Shown here: piece after piece, positions 10,830-20,189 of the stretch | Position numbering within the stretch: the first letter of the stretch is position 1 | Layout of the letters: each line of letters opens with the position of its first letter | Origin: Candidatus Comchoanobacter bicostacola | GTDB taxonomy: Bacteria > Pseudomonadota > Gammaproteobacteria > Comchoanobacterales > Comchoanobacteraceae | Assembly: GCF_024172705.1 (NCBI RefSeq) | Contig: NZ_CP092900.1 | Span: 738,119 to 802,118, forward strand | Reading direction: 5' to 3' | DNA: 64,000 nucleotides | Made by a program: the position numbers and the translations under genes | The notes under the pieces: model-generated | Told to the model about the DNA's origin: nothing | What the model saw: the letters and a program-made list of their open reading frames with translations, nothing else | Databases searched by the model: none

Positions 10830-13800
10830 CTAATCGTTCATTGAAACCTTAATACCCAATGCCATGATTTCTTTAACCAAAACATTGAATGATTCAGGAA
10901 CACTTGCTTGGATCTTGTAATTACCATCCACAATATTTTTATACATTCGTGTACGCCCAGCCACATCGTCAGATTTGACGGTTAACATTTCTTGCAAGGT
11001 GTAAGCAGCACCATAAGCTTCTAGCGCCCATACTTCCATTTCACCAAACCTTTGTCCACCAAACTGCGCTTTACCACTTAATGGCTGCTGTGTTACTAAG
11101 CTGTATGAACCAGTAGATCTAGCGTGCATTTTATCATCAACTAAATGGTTTAGTTTTAAGATATACATATATCCAACTGTAGACTTTTGATCAAATGGTT
11201 CACCACTTCTTCCATCATACAACTGTGTTTGACCAGACTCTGGCAATCCTGCTAATGACAAAATATCTTTAATCTTATCATTTTTTACACCATCAAATAC
11301 AGGCGTTGCAAGTGGAACGCCGTCTTTTAGATAACTTGCTAACTCTACAATTTGCTCATCCGAATATTTATCAATTTTAGGTCTATCAATTGAACCCAGC
11401 GCATAAACCTTTTTGATATATGCCCTTAATTCATCAACATTTCCTTTATTCTGAAGCGCATTTATTTGAGCACCTAAACCTTTAGCGGCCCAACCCAAGT
11501 GCATTTCCAAAATCTGCCCTACGTTCATACGAGAAGGAACACCTAATGGATTCAAAATAACATCAATAGGAGTACCATCATCTAAATATGGCATGTCTTC
11601 ATTAGGCACAACAATTGAGATTACACCCTTATTACCGTGTCTTCCTGCCATTTTATCACCCGCCTTAATACGACGCGTTGTAGCAATAAATACTTTGACG
11701 ATTTTAATCACACCCGGAGCTAATTCATCACCCATCTTGACCTGAGCTTCACGCTTAGCATAACGGTCTTCAAAATTACTTTGCAATGTCTTTAGCTGAT
11801 CAGCGTACTCTGCAGTTACATCGTCTACTTTACTGTCATTAACAATAATTGAAGATAAATCATTATTAGGAAGATTTGACAACCATTTTTCAGTCATCTT
11901 GGTTCCAGCTTTAACACCTTTAATGCCCTTAGAATATACTTTATTCACAAAATGTGACTTCAGTGCATCGTACACAATTGCAGATTTTAATGTTAACTCA
12001 TCTAAAAGATCTTTCTTAGCTAGCTCTAACTGCTCTTGCTCAATAGCCAGCGCACGGTCATCCTTTTTAACCCCATCACGCGTAAACACTTTTACATCAA
12101 CAACGGTACCTGATTTACTGGAAGGAAGCCTTAGTGATGTATCTTTTACATCAGACGCTTTTTCACCAAAAATAGCACGTAGAAGCTTTTCTTCAGGAGT
12201 CAGCTGAGTTTCACCTTTTGGCGTTACCTTTCCAACTAGGATATCTCCCCCCTCAACTTTAGCTCCTACATATGCAATACCCGACTCATCAAGTTTAGAT
12301 AATGCTATTTCACCTATATTTGGAATATCTGCTGTTACTTCTTCAGAACCAAGCTTAGTGTCTCTTGCGATACATTGGAACTCTTCAATATGCACAGAAG
12401 TAAATCTATCCTGCTGAGCAACACGCTCAGAAAGAATAATTGAATCCTCGAAGTTGTAACCGTTCCAAGACATGAAGGCTACAAGCATATTTTGACCCAG
12501 TGCTAACTCTCCTAAATCAGTAGCTGCACCATCAGTTAATATGTCACCCTTAGTTACCTTATCACCCAGTCTAACAATTGGTCTTTGGTTAATACAAGTG
12601 TTCTGATTTGATCTAAAGAACTTAGTTAGACGATAGATATCAACACCTACGTCTGATCCTGACTTGTCATCTGTTCTTATTACAATTCTTGAGGAGTCTA
12701 CTGACTCAACCACACCCGATCGCTTTGCAACCATGGAAACACCAGAGTCAGCTGCAACCAAACGCTCCATACCGGTACCTACTAAAGGCTTATCGGCAGA
12801 AATTAACGGAACAGCTTGACGTTGCATGTTTGACCCCATCAACGCACGGTTAGCATCATCATGCTCAAGGAATGGGATAAGAGATGCAGCAACCGACACG
12901 GGTTGGTTAGTTGCAACCTCAATATATTTTAGCTGGCTTGGAACACAACTGGTGTATTCACCGTTGTACCGACACTCAATACTTTCATCAGTTATTTTAC
13001 CTTTTGAATCACGACTTACATGTGCTTGCGCAATATAGGCATCATACTCTTCATGCGCAGCTAGATATACAACTTCTTTAGTAACAATCCCATCTACAAC
13101 CTTAAGAAAAGGAGTAACCATGAAACCAAAGCGGTTTAAATCAGCATAAACAGCAAGAGAGTTAATTAAACCAATATTTTGACCCTCAGGTGTCTCAATC
13201 GGGCAAATTCTACCATAGTGAGAAGCGTGAACATCACGAACATCAATGGTTGCACGAGCACGATCTAAACCACCTTGACCAAGCGCAGAAATACGTCTTA
13301 GATGGGTAATCAATGACAATGGATTACCACGCTCCATGTACTGAGACAATTGGCTGGTACTGAACAATTCTCTCCACCCTGTAATAATCGGCTTTGAGTT
13401 AAAGAAATCTTGCGGCAATTTACCATCAGACTCAGGTTGAGCCATACGGTCTAGTGTCGTACGTGACACCTTAGACATTGCAATTCTAAATTGGTTAGCA
13501 ACCATTTCGCCTACACAACGAACTCTTCGGTTACTTAGGTTGTCAATATCATCAATCGTATGACCTGCGATACCATCTCTAGTATCGACTAAGTTTTTAA
13601 CCACAGCTAACACATCATCAGGCTCAAGAGTCCCTAGTGATTCTGGCTTATCAAACTTGAAGCGATCATTAATCTTCATACGACCGATATGAGAAAGATC
13701 ATATCGACTTGAGTCATAGAATAAAGACTCAAATAAATTCTTTGCTGCATCAGGTGTCGGTGGCTCACCAGGACGTAACGTCCTGTAAATCTCTACCCAT

Positions 13801-14903
13801 GCATCTAACTGTGTAACAGATGAATCAATAACTAACGTATCTGAAATGTAACCCCCACGATCTAGCTCATTAATATAGATTGTTGAGAACTCAGATAAGC
13901 CAGCTGACATGATTTGCTCTAAATGCTCTTCAGTCAATGACTCATTAACATTAGCAATAATTTCACCTGTTTCTGGATCTACGATTGCATGTGCAGCAAT
14001 CAGACCCAATAGGTAAGAACGCTCTACTAACAACGACTCCAGCTTAAGCTTTTTCATTTTACGGATATGAGAAACCCAAATACGCGTTCCTTTTTCACAA
14101 ATTAACGTACCGTCATCTGCAAATATATCCTGTGTAGCAACTTTACCTTTTAAACGATCTGGGTCAATTTTAGCAATAATCTGACCATCTTTAATTTGGA
14201 AGTGATCACGCTCATAGAAGTGATCAAGAATTGCCTGCTGATCATACCCCATTGCTTTAAGCAATACAGTAACAGGCAACTTCTTCCTACGATCGATTCG
14301 AACGAATATTGTATCCTTAACATCAAACTCCATATCAATCCATGCACCTCTGTATGGAATGACACGAGCAGAGTATAAGAACTTACCTGATGAATGAGTT
14401 TTACCACGGTCATGTTCAATTGACACACCTGGTGAACGATAAAGCTGGGCGACAACAACACGCTCAGTTCCGTTAATCACATAACTTCCTACCTCAGTCA
14501 TACATGGTATGTCACCGACGTAAACGTCTTGCTCTTTAACTTCACGAACTTGCTTTTCACTGCCACTGGTATCGTAGTACACCAAACGCATCTTCGCTCT
14601 AAGCGGCATTGAATATGTTAGACCCCTAACCTTACATTCATGCTCAGAGAACACAGGCTCTCCTAGTGAGTATGAGTCATACTCCAAGGAGATTGCATCA
14701 CCAATGGGAAATGCAAATTTAAATTCTCTATGCAAACCTTTATCTTCTAGTTTACTAGGTGCGACACCTAACTGTAAAAAGTCTTCATTATATGACTTTA
14801 ACTGCAAACTAATTAAGTTTGGAACACGAATCTGCCTTTCAGAAGAACCTAGATTACATCTAGGCCTCTTCTGTCCGGCTGGTATTGTTTCTATCTCATT
14901 CAT
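10830..14903 (-). CDS. rpoB: DNA-directed RNA polymerase subunit beta
   Basis: The 1357-residue beta subunit matches the usual gammaproteobacterial length of about 1342. It contains the fork-loop and rifampicin-pocket segment (SQLSQYMERGNPLS...RRISALGQGG), the HYGRICPIETPEGQNIGLINSLA block, and the C-terminal KLNHLVDDKMHARSTG and QPLSGKAQFGGQRFGEMEVWALEAYGA blocks. Several rifampicin-pocket positions differ from E. coli (see findings). It follows rplL by 44 bases and precedes rpoC by 14, so it is part of the rplKAJL-rpoBC transcript. Confidence 0.98.
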   Translation of the reverse strand: MNEIETIPAGQKRPRCNLGSSERQIRVPNLISLQLKSYNEDFLQLGVAPSKLEDKGLHREFKFAFPIGDAISLEYDSYSLGEPVFSEHECKVRGLTYSMPLRAKMRLVYYDTSGSEKQVREVKEQDVYVGDIPCMTEVGSYVINGTERVVVAQLYRSPGVSIEHDRGKTHSSGKFLYSARVIPYRGAWIDMEFDVKDTIFVRIDRRKKLPVTVLLKAMGYDQQAILDHFYERDHFQIKDGQIIAKIDPDRLKGKVATQDIFADDGTLICEKGTRIWVSHIRKMKKLKLESLLVERSYLLGLIAAHAIVDPETGEIIANVNESLTEEHLEQIMSAGLSEFSTIYINELDRGGYISDTLVIDSSVTQLDAWVEIYRTLRPGEPPTPDAAKNLFESLFYDSSRYDLSHIGRMKINDRFKFDKPESLGTLEPDDVLAVVKNLVDTRDGIAGHTIDDIDNLSNRRVRCVGEMVANQFRIAMSKVSRTTLDRMAQPESDGKLPQDFFNSKPIITGWRELFSTSQLSQYMERGNPLSLITHLRRISALGQGGLDRARATIDVRDVHASHYGRICPIETPEGQNIGLINSLAVYADLNRFGFMVTPFLKVVDGIVTKEVVYLAAHEEYDAYIAQAHVSRDSKGKITDESIECRYNGEYTSCVPSQLKYIEVATNQPVSVAASLIPFLEHDDANRALMGSNMQRQAVPLISADKPLVGTGMERLVAADSGVSMVAKRSGVVESVDSSRIVIRTDDKSGSDVGVDIYRLTKFFRSNQNTCINQRPIVRLGDKVTKGDILTDGAATDLGELALGQNMLVAFMSWNGYNFEDSIILSERVAQQDRFTSVHIEEFQCIARDTKLGSEEVTADIPNIGEIALSKLDESGIAYVGAKVEGGDILVGKVTPKGETQLTPEEKLLRAIFGEKASDVKDTSLRLPSSKSGTVVDVKVFTRDGVKKDDRALAIEQEQLELAKKDLLDELTLKSAIVYDALKSHFVNKVYSKGIKGVKAGTKMTEKWLSNLPNNDLSSIIVNDSKVDDVTAEYADQLKTLQSNFEDRYAKREAQVKMGDELAPGVIKIVKVFIATTRRIKAGDKMAGRHGNKGVISIVVPNEDMPYLDDGTPIDVILNPLGVPSRMNVGQILEMHLGWAAKGLGAQINALQNKGNVDELRAYIKKVYALGSIDRPKIDKYSDEQIVELASYLKDGVPLATPVFDGVKNDKIKDILSLAGLPESGQTQLYDGRSGEPFDQKSTVGYMYILKLNHLVDDKMHARSTGSYSLVTQQPLSGKAQFGGQRFGEMEVWALEAYGAAYTLQEMLTVKSDDVAGRTRMYKNIVDGNYKIQASVPESFNVLVKEIMALGIKVSMND

Positions 14904-14947
14904 ACGAGCAACCCTACGAATTATTAATCAAATCGATGTATTTGTTG

Positions 14948-15319
14948 TTATTTAAGATCAACTGAAGCACCAACTTCTTTAAGTGCATCTGACAATGCTT
15001 CAGCAGCAGCTTTATCTAAAGCTTTAGCTATAATAACAGGTGCGCTTTCAACTAGCTCTTTTGCTTCTTTTAGACCTAGATTTAGCTTTTCTTTTACAGC
15101 TTTAACAACTTTAATTTTGTTATCACCGAAATTACTTAGCTCAACATCAAACTCAGTCTTCTCAGCAGCAGCAGCTTCACCACCAGCAGGGGCAGCAGCT
15201 ACAGCTACAGGTGCAGCAGCAGAAACACCGAATTCTTCTTCGATCTTACTTACTAAATCAGCACACTCAGCAACTGTTAGTTTTTTTATTGCATCTATCA
15301 TTTTATCAACGTTACTCAT
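14948..15319 (-). CDS. rplL: 50S ribosomal protein L7/L12
   Basis: The 123-residue stalk protein recruits translation GTPases. An N-terminal dimerisation segment is followed by an Ala/Gly-rich hinge ([19 protein letters not shown]) and the C-terminal domain with [11 protein letters not shown] and [12 protein letters not shown] choose the ATG at 15319 because GGAGAG is well spaced before it. A TTG four codons upstream is also in frame. It follows rplJ by 25 bases. Confidence 0.96.
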   Translation of the reverse strand: MSNVDKMIDAIKKLTVAECADLVSKIEEEFGVSAAAPVAVAAAPAGGEAAAAEKTEFDVELSNFGDNKIKVVKAVKEKLNLGLKEAKELVESAPVIIAKALDKAAAEALSDALKEVGASVDLK

Positions 15320-15344
15320 TTTACTCTCCAATTATAAAGTTAAT

Positions 15345-15872
15345 TTAACTGTCTTTCTGCTCAGCGACAGCGTGCAGTACTCGAGCTACCTGCCCATACA
15401 CTTCTTTTAGCGACATTGCTAATTGAACTGTTGGAGCCTGGATACCTCTTGCAATCATGGCAATAGCTTCCTCACGTGTAGGCAGCTTAATGACATAATC
15501 TATGTTTTCTGCACCATAGCGAACGCCTTCTATAGCGGCAGATTTAATTACTAGTTGCTCATTCTCTTTAGCAAAATCAGATAATAACTTAGCTGAAGAT
15601 GACAAATCAGATAATGAGAAACCTAGCAAAACTGGGTTGCTTAAGTCATCACACAATACACTGTATGCTTCGTTTTTTAACAAAACACGACGTGAGAGTG
15701 TGTTTTTAGGCACAACCAGCTCTACATTCTTAGCGCGAGCCTCTTGGCGCAAGCGCATCATTTTTGTTGCAGTAACACCTTTGTTCTCTGCAATAACTAG
15801 TGCTACGGAATTTGCACACAAGGACTCAAGCTTTTCAACCTGTAGTTGTTTTTGTTTTTTAGAAACGGCCAT
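15345..15872 (-). CDS. rplJ: 50S ribosomal protein L10
   Basis: The 175-residue L10 forms the base of the L7/L12 stalk. The N-terminal domain shows the family pattern of a basic helix followed by TATKMMRLRQEARAKNVELVVPKNTL. The C-terminal helix that binds L7/L12 dimers is present (MSLKEVYGQVARVLHAVAEQK). It follows rplA by only 10 bases, so there is no room for the long structured L10 leader that autoregulates rplJL in E. coli. Confidence 0.95.
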   Translation of the reverse strand: MAVSKKQKQLQVEKLESLCANSVALVIAENKGVTATKMMRLRQEARAKNVELVVPKNTLSRRVLLKNEAYSVLCDDLSNPVLLGFSLSDLSSSAKLLSDFAKENEQLVIKSAAIEGVRYGAENIDYVIKLPTREEAIAMIARGIQAPTVQLAMSLKEVYGQVARVLHAVAEQKDS

Positions 15873-15882
15873 TGTTTACTCC

Positions 15883-16572
15883 TTAATCTAATGAATGGGG
15901 ATCAACTTCTACACCTGGCCCCATAGTTGTATTCACATAAAAAGAACGGATATAAGCACCCTTTGCTCTTGCTGGCTTTAAACGCTTGATCTCAGCAACC
16001 ATTAACTTGACATTATCAGTTAATTGATCAACTGTGAATGAAGCAGGACCAACACGGGCATACACTGCACCAGTCTTATCTGTTCTGAAAAATATCTGGC
16101 CTTTCTTAGCATTATTTACAGCATTAGCAACATCTGGAGAAACCGTTCCAACTTTTGGATTAGGCATCAAACCCTTAGGTCCCAACACTCTTCCTAGCTT
16201 ACCGACTACGCTCATCATATCTGGAGATGCAATGACTACATCTACGCTAATCTCATCTTTAGAAAACTTTTCAGCTAAATCCTCAGCACCGACAAATTCT
16301 GCACCCGCTTTTTCAGCAGCAATAGCAGACTCGCCTTTAGCAAAAACAGCCACCTTTACATCTTTACCCAGACCATGTTCTGGACATACAGAACCTCGAA
16401 CTGACTCACCTACTGGAATACCTAAACGCATTACTACGTCCATGGATTCGGTAAACTTTGCACCCGTTTCTTTATCTTCTGACAAGCGCTTCGACTCCTC
16501 TAAAGCAGCACCTATTGAAAGGCGCTCTTTATTCACAGCCTCTGAAACACGCTGCATTCTTTTACTCACCAT
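15883..16572 (-). CDS. rplA: 50S ribosomal protein L1
   Basis: The roughly 229-residue L1 forms the mobile stalk at the E site and in many bacteria represses its own mRNA. Diagnostic segments are MRLGIPVG-type sequence, GRVLGPKGLMPNPKVGTV and KKGQIFFRTDKTGAVYARVG. Two consecutive ATG codons (16575, 16572) are available. The second is better spaced from GGAG. The start lies inside the last codons of rplK, so the two genes overlap and are translationally coupled. Confidence 0.95.
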   Translation of the reverse strand: MVSKRMQRVSEAVNKERLSIGAALEESKRLSEDKETGAKFTESMDVVMRLGIPVGESVRGSVCPEHGLGKDVKVAVFAKGESAIAAEKAGAEFVGAEDLAEKFSKDEISVDVVIASPDMMSVVGKLGRVLGPKGLMPNPKVGTVSPDVANAVNNAKKGQIFFRTDKTGAVYARVGPASFTVDQLTDNVKLMVAEIKRLKPARAKGAYIRSFYVNTTMGPGVEVDPHSLD

Positions 16573-17029
16573 CATTGCTCTCCGCTTTTGTCTTTAGCTC
16601 ACTCCAGTCAACATCGACTTCAACACCCATGCTTCTTGCTGTACCAGCTACTGTTTTTAACATTGCTACCTCTTCAGCACCTGTCAACTCAAGCTTCTTT
16701 TTCTCAACGATCTTACGCATATCTGCTAGTGATAGCTTACCAACCTTAGTTTTGTTTGGCTCACCACTTCCTTTACAACCAATAACATCCTTGATCAAAA
16801 CAGCTACCGGTGGTGCGAATACATCCATATGGAATGAACGATCCTTGGAATTAATCTTAAGCACCACACGAACTAGAGTACCTTCACTTTCGTTCTTCAA
16901 ACTTCTTTCATTGAACTGAACACAAAAGTCACGCATGTTAACACCATACTGACCTAGAATAGAACCCACATTACCTGGGTTTGCCTTACCGGCTTCTACC
17001 TGTAGCTTTACAATCTGAAATCCAGCCAT
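16562..17029 (-). CDS. rplK: 50S ribosomal protein L11
   Basis: L11 is part of the GTPase-associated centre and is needed for RelA activation and factor turnover. The family motifs KLQVEAGKANP, GPVLGQYGVN-like (GSILGQYGVNMRDFCVQFNE) and the C-terminal rRNA-binding domain ending in GTARSMGVEVD are all present. It is 155 residues, about 13 longer than E. coli because of a short C-terminal tail. Spacing to nusG is 16 bases. Confidence 0.96.
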   Translation of the reverse strand: MAGFQIVKLQVEAGKANPGNVGSILGQYGVNMRDFCVQFNERSLKNESEGTLVRVVLKINSKDRSFHMDVFAPPVAVLIKDVIGCKGSGEPNKTKVGKLSLADMRKIVEKKKLELTGAEEVAMLKTVAGTARSMGVEVDVDWSELKTKAESNDGE

Positions 17030-17045
17030 ATTATTACCCTTATCT

Positions 17046-17615
17046 TTATGTTAATTTCTCAACCTGCCCAAACTCAAGCTCCACTGGAGTTGAACGCCCA
17101 AATATAAGTACCGACACGACGAGTCGACCCTTTTCGTAGTTTACTTCCTCAACAACTGCTTGGAAGTCAGCAAATGGCCCCTCTGAAACACGAACCACCT
17201 CCCCTACATCGTATACAACACTGACTCTGGGCTTGGAAGCAACAACCTCTCCAGCACTATCACGATTCAAAATTCTATTTACTTCAAAATCTGGCATATG
17301 CACAGGCTTTTGACCTTTCTTACCACCTAGGAAACCAAGCACCTTTGTAGCATTTCTCACCAAGAACCAGGCATCATCATGCATCACCATCTGTACTAAC
17401 AAATAACCAGGCATTAACTTCTTGGTCCTGACATTCTTTTTGCCATTCTTGAGCTCTACAACTTCTTCAGTTGGCATAATCATCTCACCGAAATAAGACT
17501 CTAAGCCTACTTCAGCAATTTTACGCTGTATCTCTTCAATCATTTTATTTTCAAAACCAGTTGCTACATGCACCGCATACCAACGCAACTGCAAATCATC
17601 TTGTTTTTCTACCAT
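17046..17615 (-). CDS. nusG: Transcription termination/antitermination factor NusG
   Basis: The 189-residue protein has the NGN domain at the N-terminus (RWYAVHVATGFENKMIEEI, then MPGYLLVQMVM...NATKVLGFLGG) and a C-terminal KOW domain (GEVVRVSEGPFADFQAVVEEVN). NusG binds RNA polymerase, suppresses pausing, and bridges to Rho or S10. It lies 4 bases after secE and 16 before rplK, the universal secE-nusG-rplK order. Confidence 0.97.
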   Translation of the reverse strand: MVEKQDDLQLRWYAVHVATGFENKMIEEIQRKIAEVGLESYFGEMIMPTEEVVELKNGKKNVRTKKLMPGYLLVQMVMHDDAWFLVRNATKVLGFLGGKKGQKPVHMPDFEVNRILNRDSAGEVVASKPRVSVVYDVGEVVRVSEGPFADFQAVVEEVNYEKGRLVVSVLIFGRSTPVELEFGQVEKLT

Positions 17616-17619
17616 TTAT

Positions 17620-17982
17620 CTAACCTGTAATTAAAGATAGTACTCGAACTAAAACACCATCAAGTAATGTGATTACCCCTGAAATAATTGCAACAGCAAC
17701 GCCAACAGCGATTGTTGTTACGACAATATCTCTACGATCCGGCCATACAACTCTCATAACTTCTGCACGAGACGCCTTTACATAACCAATAAATTGATAA
17801 CCCACGTGGCTAAACCTTAAAAAGATTGCCACTGAAACGAGTAAACTGAACCAAGCATATAAATTAAGTGGATAAGAACCCACCATAATATACTGGAAAT
17901 AGAAAACTGCCAGCGTCGCTAAGGACACTAACCCTATAATAATTTTGTCTTTAATATGTACGCTCATAAGCTCTGTTTCCAT
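17620..17982 (-). CDS. secE: Preprotein translocase subunit SecE
   Basis: SecE is the membrane clamp of the SecYEG channel. The sequence predicts three transmembrane segments, as in E. coli SecE, with the conserved cytosolic motif RAEVMRVVWPDRRDI before the last one. Two ATG starts are possible (17982 and 17967), giving 120 or 115 residues. A GTG at 18006 is open but less likely. Only 4 bases separate it from nusG. Upstream, where tRNA-Trp and tuf usually lie directly, there is a 5.3 kb block of unrelated genes. Confidence 0.93.
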   Translation of the reverse strand: METELMSVHIKDKIIIGLVSLATLAVFYFQYIMVGSYPLNLYAWFSLLVSVAIFLRFSHVGYQFIGYVKASRAEVMRVVWPDRRDIVVTTIAVGVAVAIISGVITLLDGVLVRVLSLITG

Positions 17983-18341
17983 GCAAACACTCAAGTGCAA
18001 ACCCACTTAAATTTTTGCAAATGAAGACGAATTTGGTGATACATTAATACACAAATACTTGTTTGGCAACTAAAATATTAACAAATTTACAAATATATTG
18101 AAATAACCCCCTACAAATCCCCTTCTTTTTATCCCTAAAATATAAAACTGACAAATAACCAGCCTGTACTATAAAGCACTTTAAGTCTAAAGAACCACCA
18201 ACACGAACATCACGAGATGGTTATGGCGAAGGACCGAACGCTTACAACGCCCCTTAACCAGAAGACAACACTATAACACCACTCTATTGCTAATAAACCA
18301 TCCTACTGAGTATTGCCTACTGCACCCCTTGTGTAGGACTG
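17983..18341. other. Intergenic region upstream of secE
   Basis: This stretch of about 360 bases has no convincing reading frame on either strand. It separates secE from the accessory block. Because the tuf-tRNA-Trp unit ends in its own terminator far upstream, the promoter for secE-nusG-rplK and onward should be here. The best candidate is listed separately at 18126-18154. I see no tRNA or recognisable structured RNA in it. Confidence 0.5.
18126..18154 (-). promoter_or_regulatory. Candidate promoter for secE-nusG-rif operon
   Basis: On the minus strand TTGTCA (18149-18154, five of six to consensus) is followed at 17 bases by TAAAAA (18126-18131, four of six), with the overlapping GATAAA one base earlier. 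The match is modest. It is supported mainly by position, since a promoter must lie between the accessory genes and secE. Confidence 0.4.
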
Positions 18342-19709
18342 TTATTTTTTGTGCCTCAAACTTACTTGACTAGTGACTTCTGTTGTAGGCTTACTAGCTT
18401 GCGTTTTCTCTACAACCGGCTCGTCCTCAGGCAAATCACTAGCTGAAATAGGGCCTACACGGCTGTAACTAGCATCTAAAGAGTTACTAAGAGCCTCAAT
18501 AATTCTGGGATCTGAAAAATTCTTAGCTTGCTCTAACACTAATGCTTCTTTAATAGCTGTCTTGTCCCGTCCAATAGCTAATAACATATCTTTGACTGGC
18601 TGAATATTATCCATAGCAAGGTGCATCATTTGGATTAATTCAAGTAAATCCTGTTTATCTGCAGACTGAATCGTACTAGTTCCATTCTTGATATTAATCC
18701 TAGAGCTAAACAACCGTTTGAAAAAATCCAGAGTCCTTTTCCAGAAGGGTCTTAACTCAGTAGCAGCGTTAATCTTTTTGGCTTGCTTATTAAGCACTCT
18801 TGGCGTCCATAATCGTCGAGCGTAAGCTTCTTCAGGCGCATCAACCAATTGATGTAAATCCTTTTTTATACTTGCAAACCTGTGATCTTGACAACCTGCA
18901 GCTAAGATACGGGCCGCTATTGAGCTACAATTTTTAGTCAACAAACCAAATAAATGTGGCTCTTCAACAATTTTAACCATTTCACTCAGCATCGCTTGTG
19001 TGGACAACCCTGATCCAGAGTCATTTACAGGAAGATAAACTCGATGATCAGGATTCTCCCCTACACAGGCAAAATCTTCAAGGCCCTCTTCATATAAGGC
19101 TTCATAGATATTTTGTATATGACGTTCTAATTTAGTAATCTCTGACTTTTTACCTTTCAGATTCTCTGGTATAGCTTCGCTCCAAGGACCCGATAGTGAT
19201 GCGCTTTCAATTGAAACAAGCTCCCTGTTTTCCACTTCAACCTCCCGATATAGCCACTCTAGGTGGCGCACAATTTTAACTAAAGAGTAATCTTTTAAAG
19301 TATTTCCAGACCTGGGAGACATGTCAGAATATTTATCAAGATTTACAGATATCCTAAATTCAGATAAGTGGTCAGGTATAGCCTTTCCAACTATAGGGGC
19401 TAATAAATACTTTGTACCAGTTTTTATAAAACCAAAAACTTTCCTTGCACGTTTAGCCCTTTTTTTCAGAACCTTTCTAACCTCTGGGGGGAAGATACGA
19501 TAAAGAGCTTTAGAAACAGGCTTTCCTGATCGACAAACATGGTAGTCATATGACTTCTCAGCATACACTACAGGAGCAGGAATGTCTTTACCTGAAGCCG
19601 CTAATATCTTATTTCTAGGTCTAATCCCTTGTTGATCACCTGGATTCAGATGGCGTGGTCTTGCGCTAAAGTATATATGGTGTAATCCATGATGCGTATG
19701 AATCGGCAC
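18342..19709 (-). CDS. Hypothetical protein, 455 aa, N-terminus possibly interrupted
   Basis: I do not recognise this protein. The open frame starts at a GTG at 19709 with AAGG five bases before it and gives 455 mostly helical, basic residues. Features are a Lys/Arg-rich stretch (RKVLKKRAKRARK) near residues 75-90 and an aromatic-basic segment (FWKRTLDFFKRLF) near 325-337. The C-terminus is a polar Ser/Thr-rich tail. No signal peptide or convincing membrane segment is seen. The frame continues upstream of the GTG through a single TAA (19737-19739) to an ATG at 19769, so the original protein may have been about 20 residues longer. It lies in the orphan block between tRNA-Trp and secE. A secreted or host-directed role is only a guess from composition and context. 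Confidence 0.6.
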   Translation of the reverse strand: MPIHTHHGLHHIYFSARPRHLNPGDQQGIRPRNKILAASGKDIPAPVVYAEKSYDYHVCRSGKPVSKALYRIFPPEVRKVLKKRAKRARKVFGFIKTGTKYLLAPIVGKAIPDHLSEFRISVNLDKYSDMSPRSGNTLKDYSLVKIVRHLEWLYREVEVENRELVSIESASLSGPWSEAIPENLKGKKSEITKLERHIQNIYEALYEEGLEDFACVGENPDHRVYLPVNDSGSGLSTQAMLSEMVKIVEEPHLFGLLTKNCSSIAARILAAGCQDHRFASIKKDLHQLVDAPEEAYARRLWTPRVLNKQAKKINAATELRPFWKRTLDFFKRLFSSRINIKNGTSTIQSADKQDLLELIQMMHLAMDNIQPVKDMLLAIGRDKTAIKEALVLEQAKNFSDPRIIEALSNSLDASYSRVGPISASDLPEDEPVVEKTQASKPTTEVTSQVSLRHKK

Positions 19710-19781
19710 CCCCGCCTTTTTCAGAGCATCAATACTTTATTTATATGCTTCAGATACTGAGACAGTCATCTCTAGTGAACT

Positions 19782-20189
19782 ATGCCCATTACTCTCACCC
19801 AAGATAAATTGCCTGGACAGCATCGTTTTACTTCCCCAAGTATTAACCCACAAACCAATCTGCTGATTGTTTTGAAAAACCTGCTCTACTTTTTCTCTTA
19901 TCATATCTATCTTGTTTTATTTATAGCTCAAGTTATAGCTCAAAAATTTTTTTATGCAGATATATTGAATTATACCGACAAGGCCCGCATAACTACTAAA
20001 GAAAAAGTACTAAACGGGGTCAGTAATCACCCAATCTTTAAGCATGCGCACAGCCGCCCCATAATACAGGAGATAAAAGCACTTATGAAAAATAAGCGGA
20101 CCATACTTGAAGATGTATTGGTGCAGGCATGCCCAATCCTAGCATTAGTTGAGTTTAATAAATCCTGTATCCTTCATACGATGAGATAA
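19782..20189 (+). CDS. Doubtful ORF, 135 aa
   Basis: A plus-strand frame of 135 codons begins at an ATG at 19782 and ends 45 bases inside the 3' end of the minus-strand gene at 20145-20873. It has one hydrophobic stretch (residues 28-53) followed by a basic helical half. There is no good ribosome binding site, and I see no family resemblance. It may be spurious. If it is not real, 19770-20144 is an intergenic gap of roughly 375 bases holding the upstream region of the 455-aa gene and nothing else I can identify. Confidence 0.25.
   Translation: MPITLTQDKLPGQHRFTSPSINPQTNLLIVLKNLLYFFSYHIYLVLFIAQVIAQKFFYADILNYTDKARITTKEKVLNGVSNHPIFKHAHSRPIIQEIKALMKNKRTILEDVLVQACPILALVEFNKSCILHTMR

Noticed and set aside
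15873-15882. L10 leader/attenuator before rplJ
   Set aside because: Only 10 bases separate rplA and rplJ, leaving no room for the structured leader known from E. coli.
16034-16919. Two long plus-strand frames over rplA and rplK
   Set aside because: They lie antisense to well-conserved ribosomal genes and have no start signal or family resemblance.
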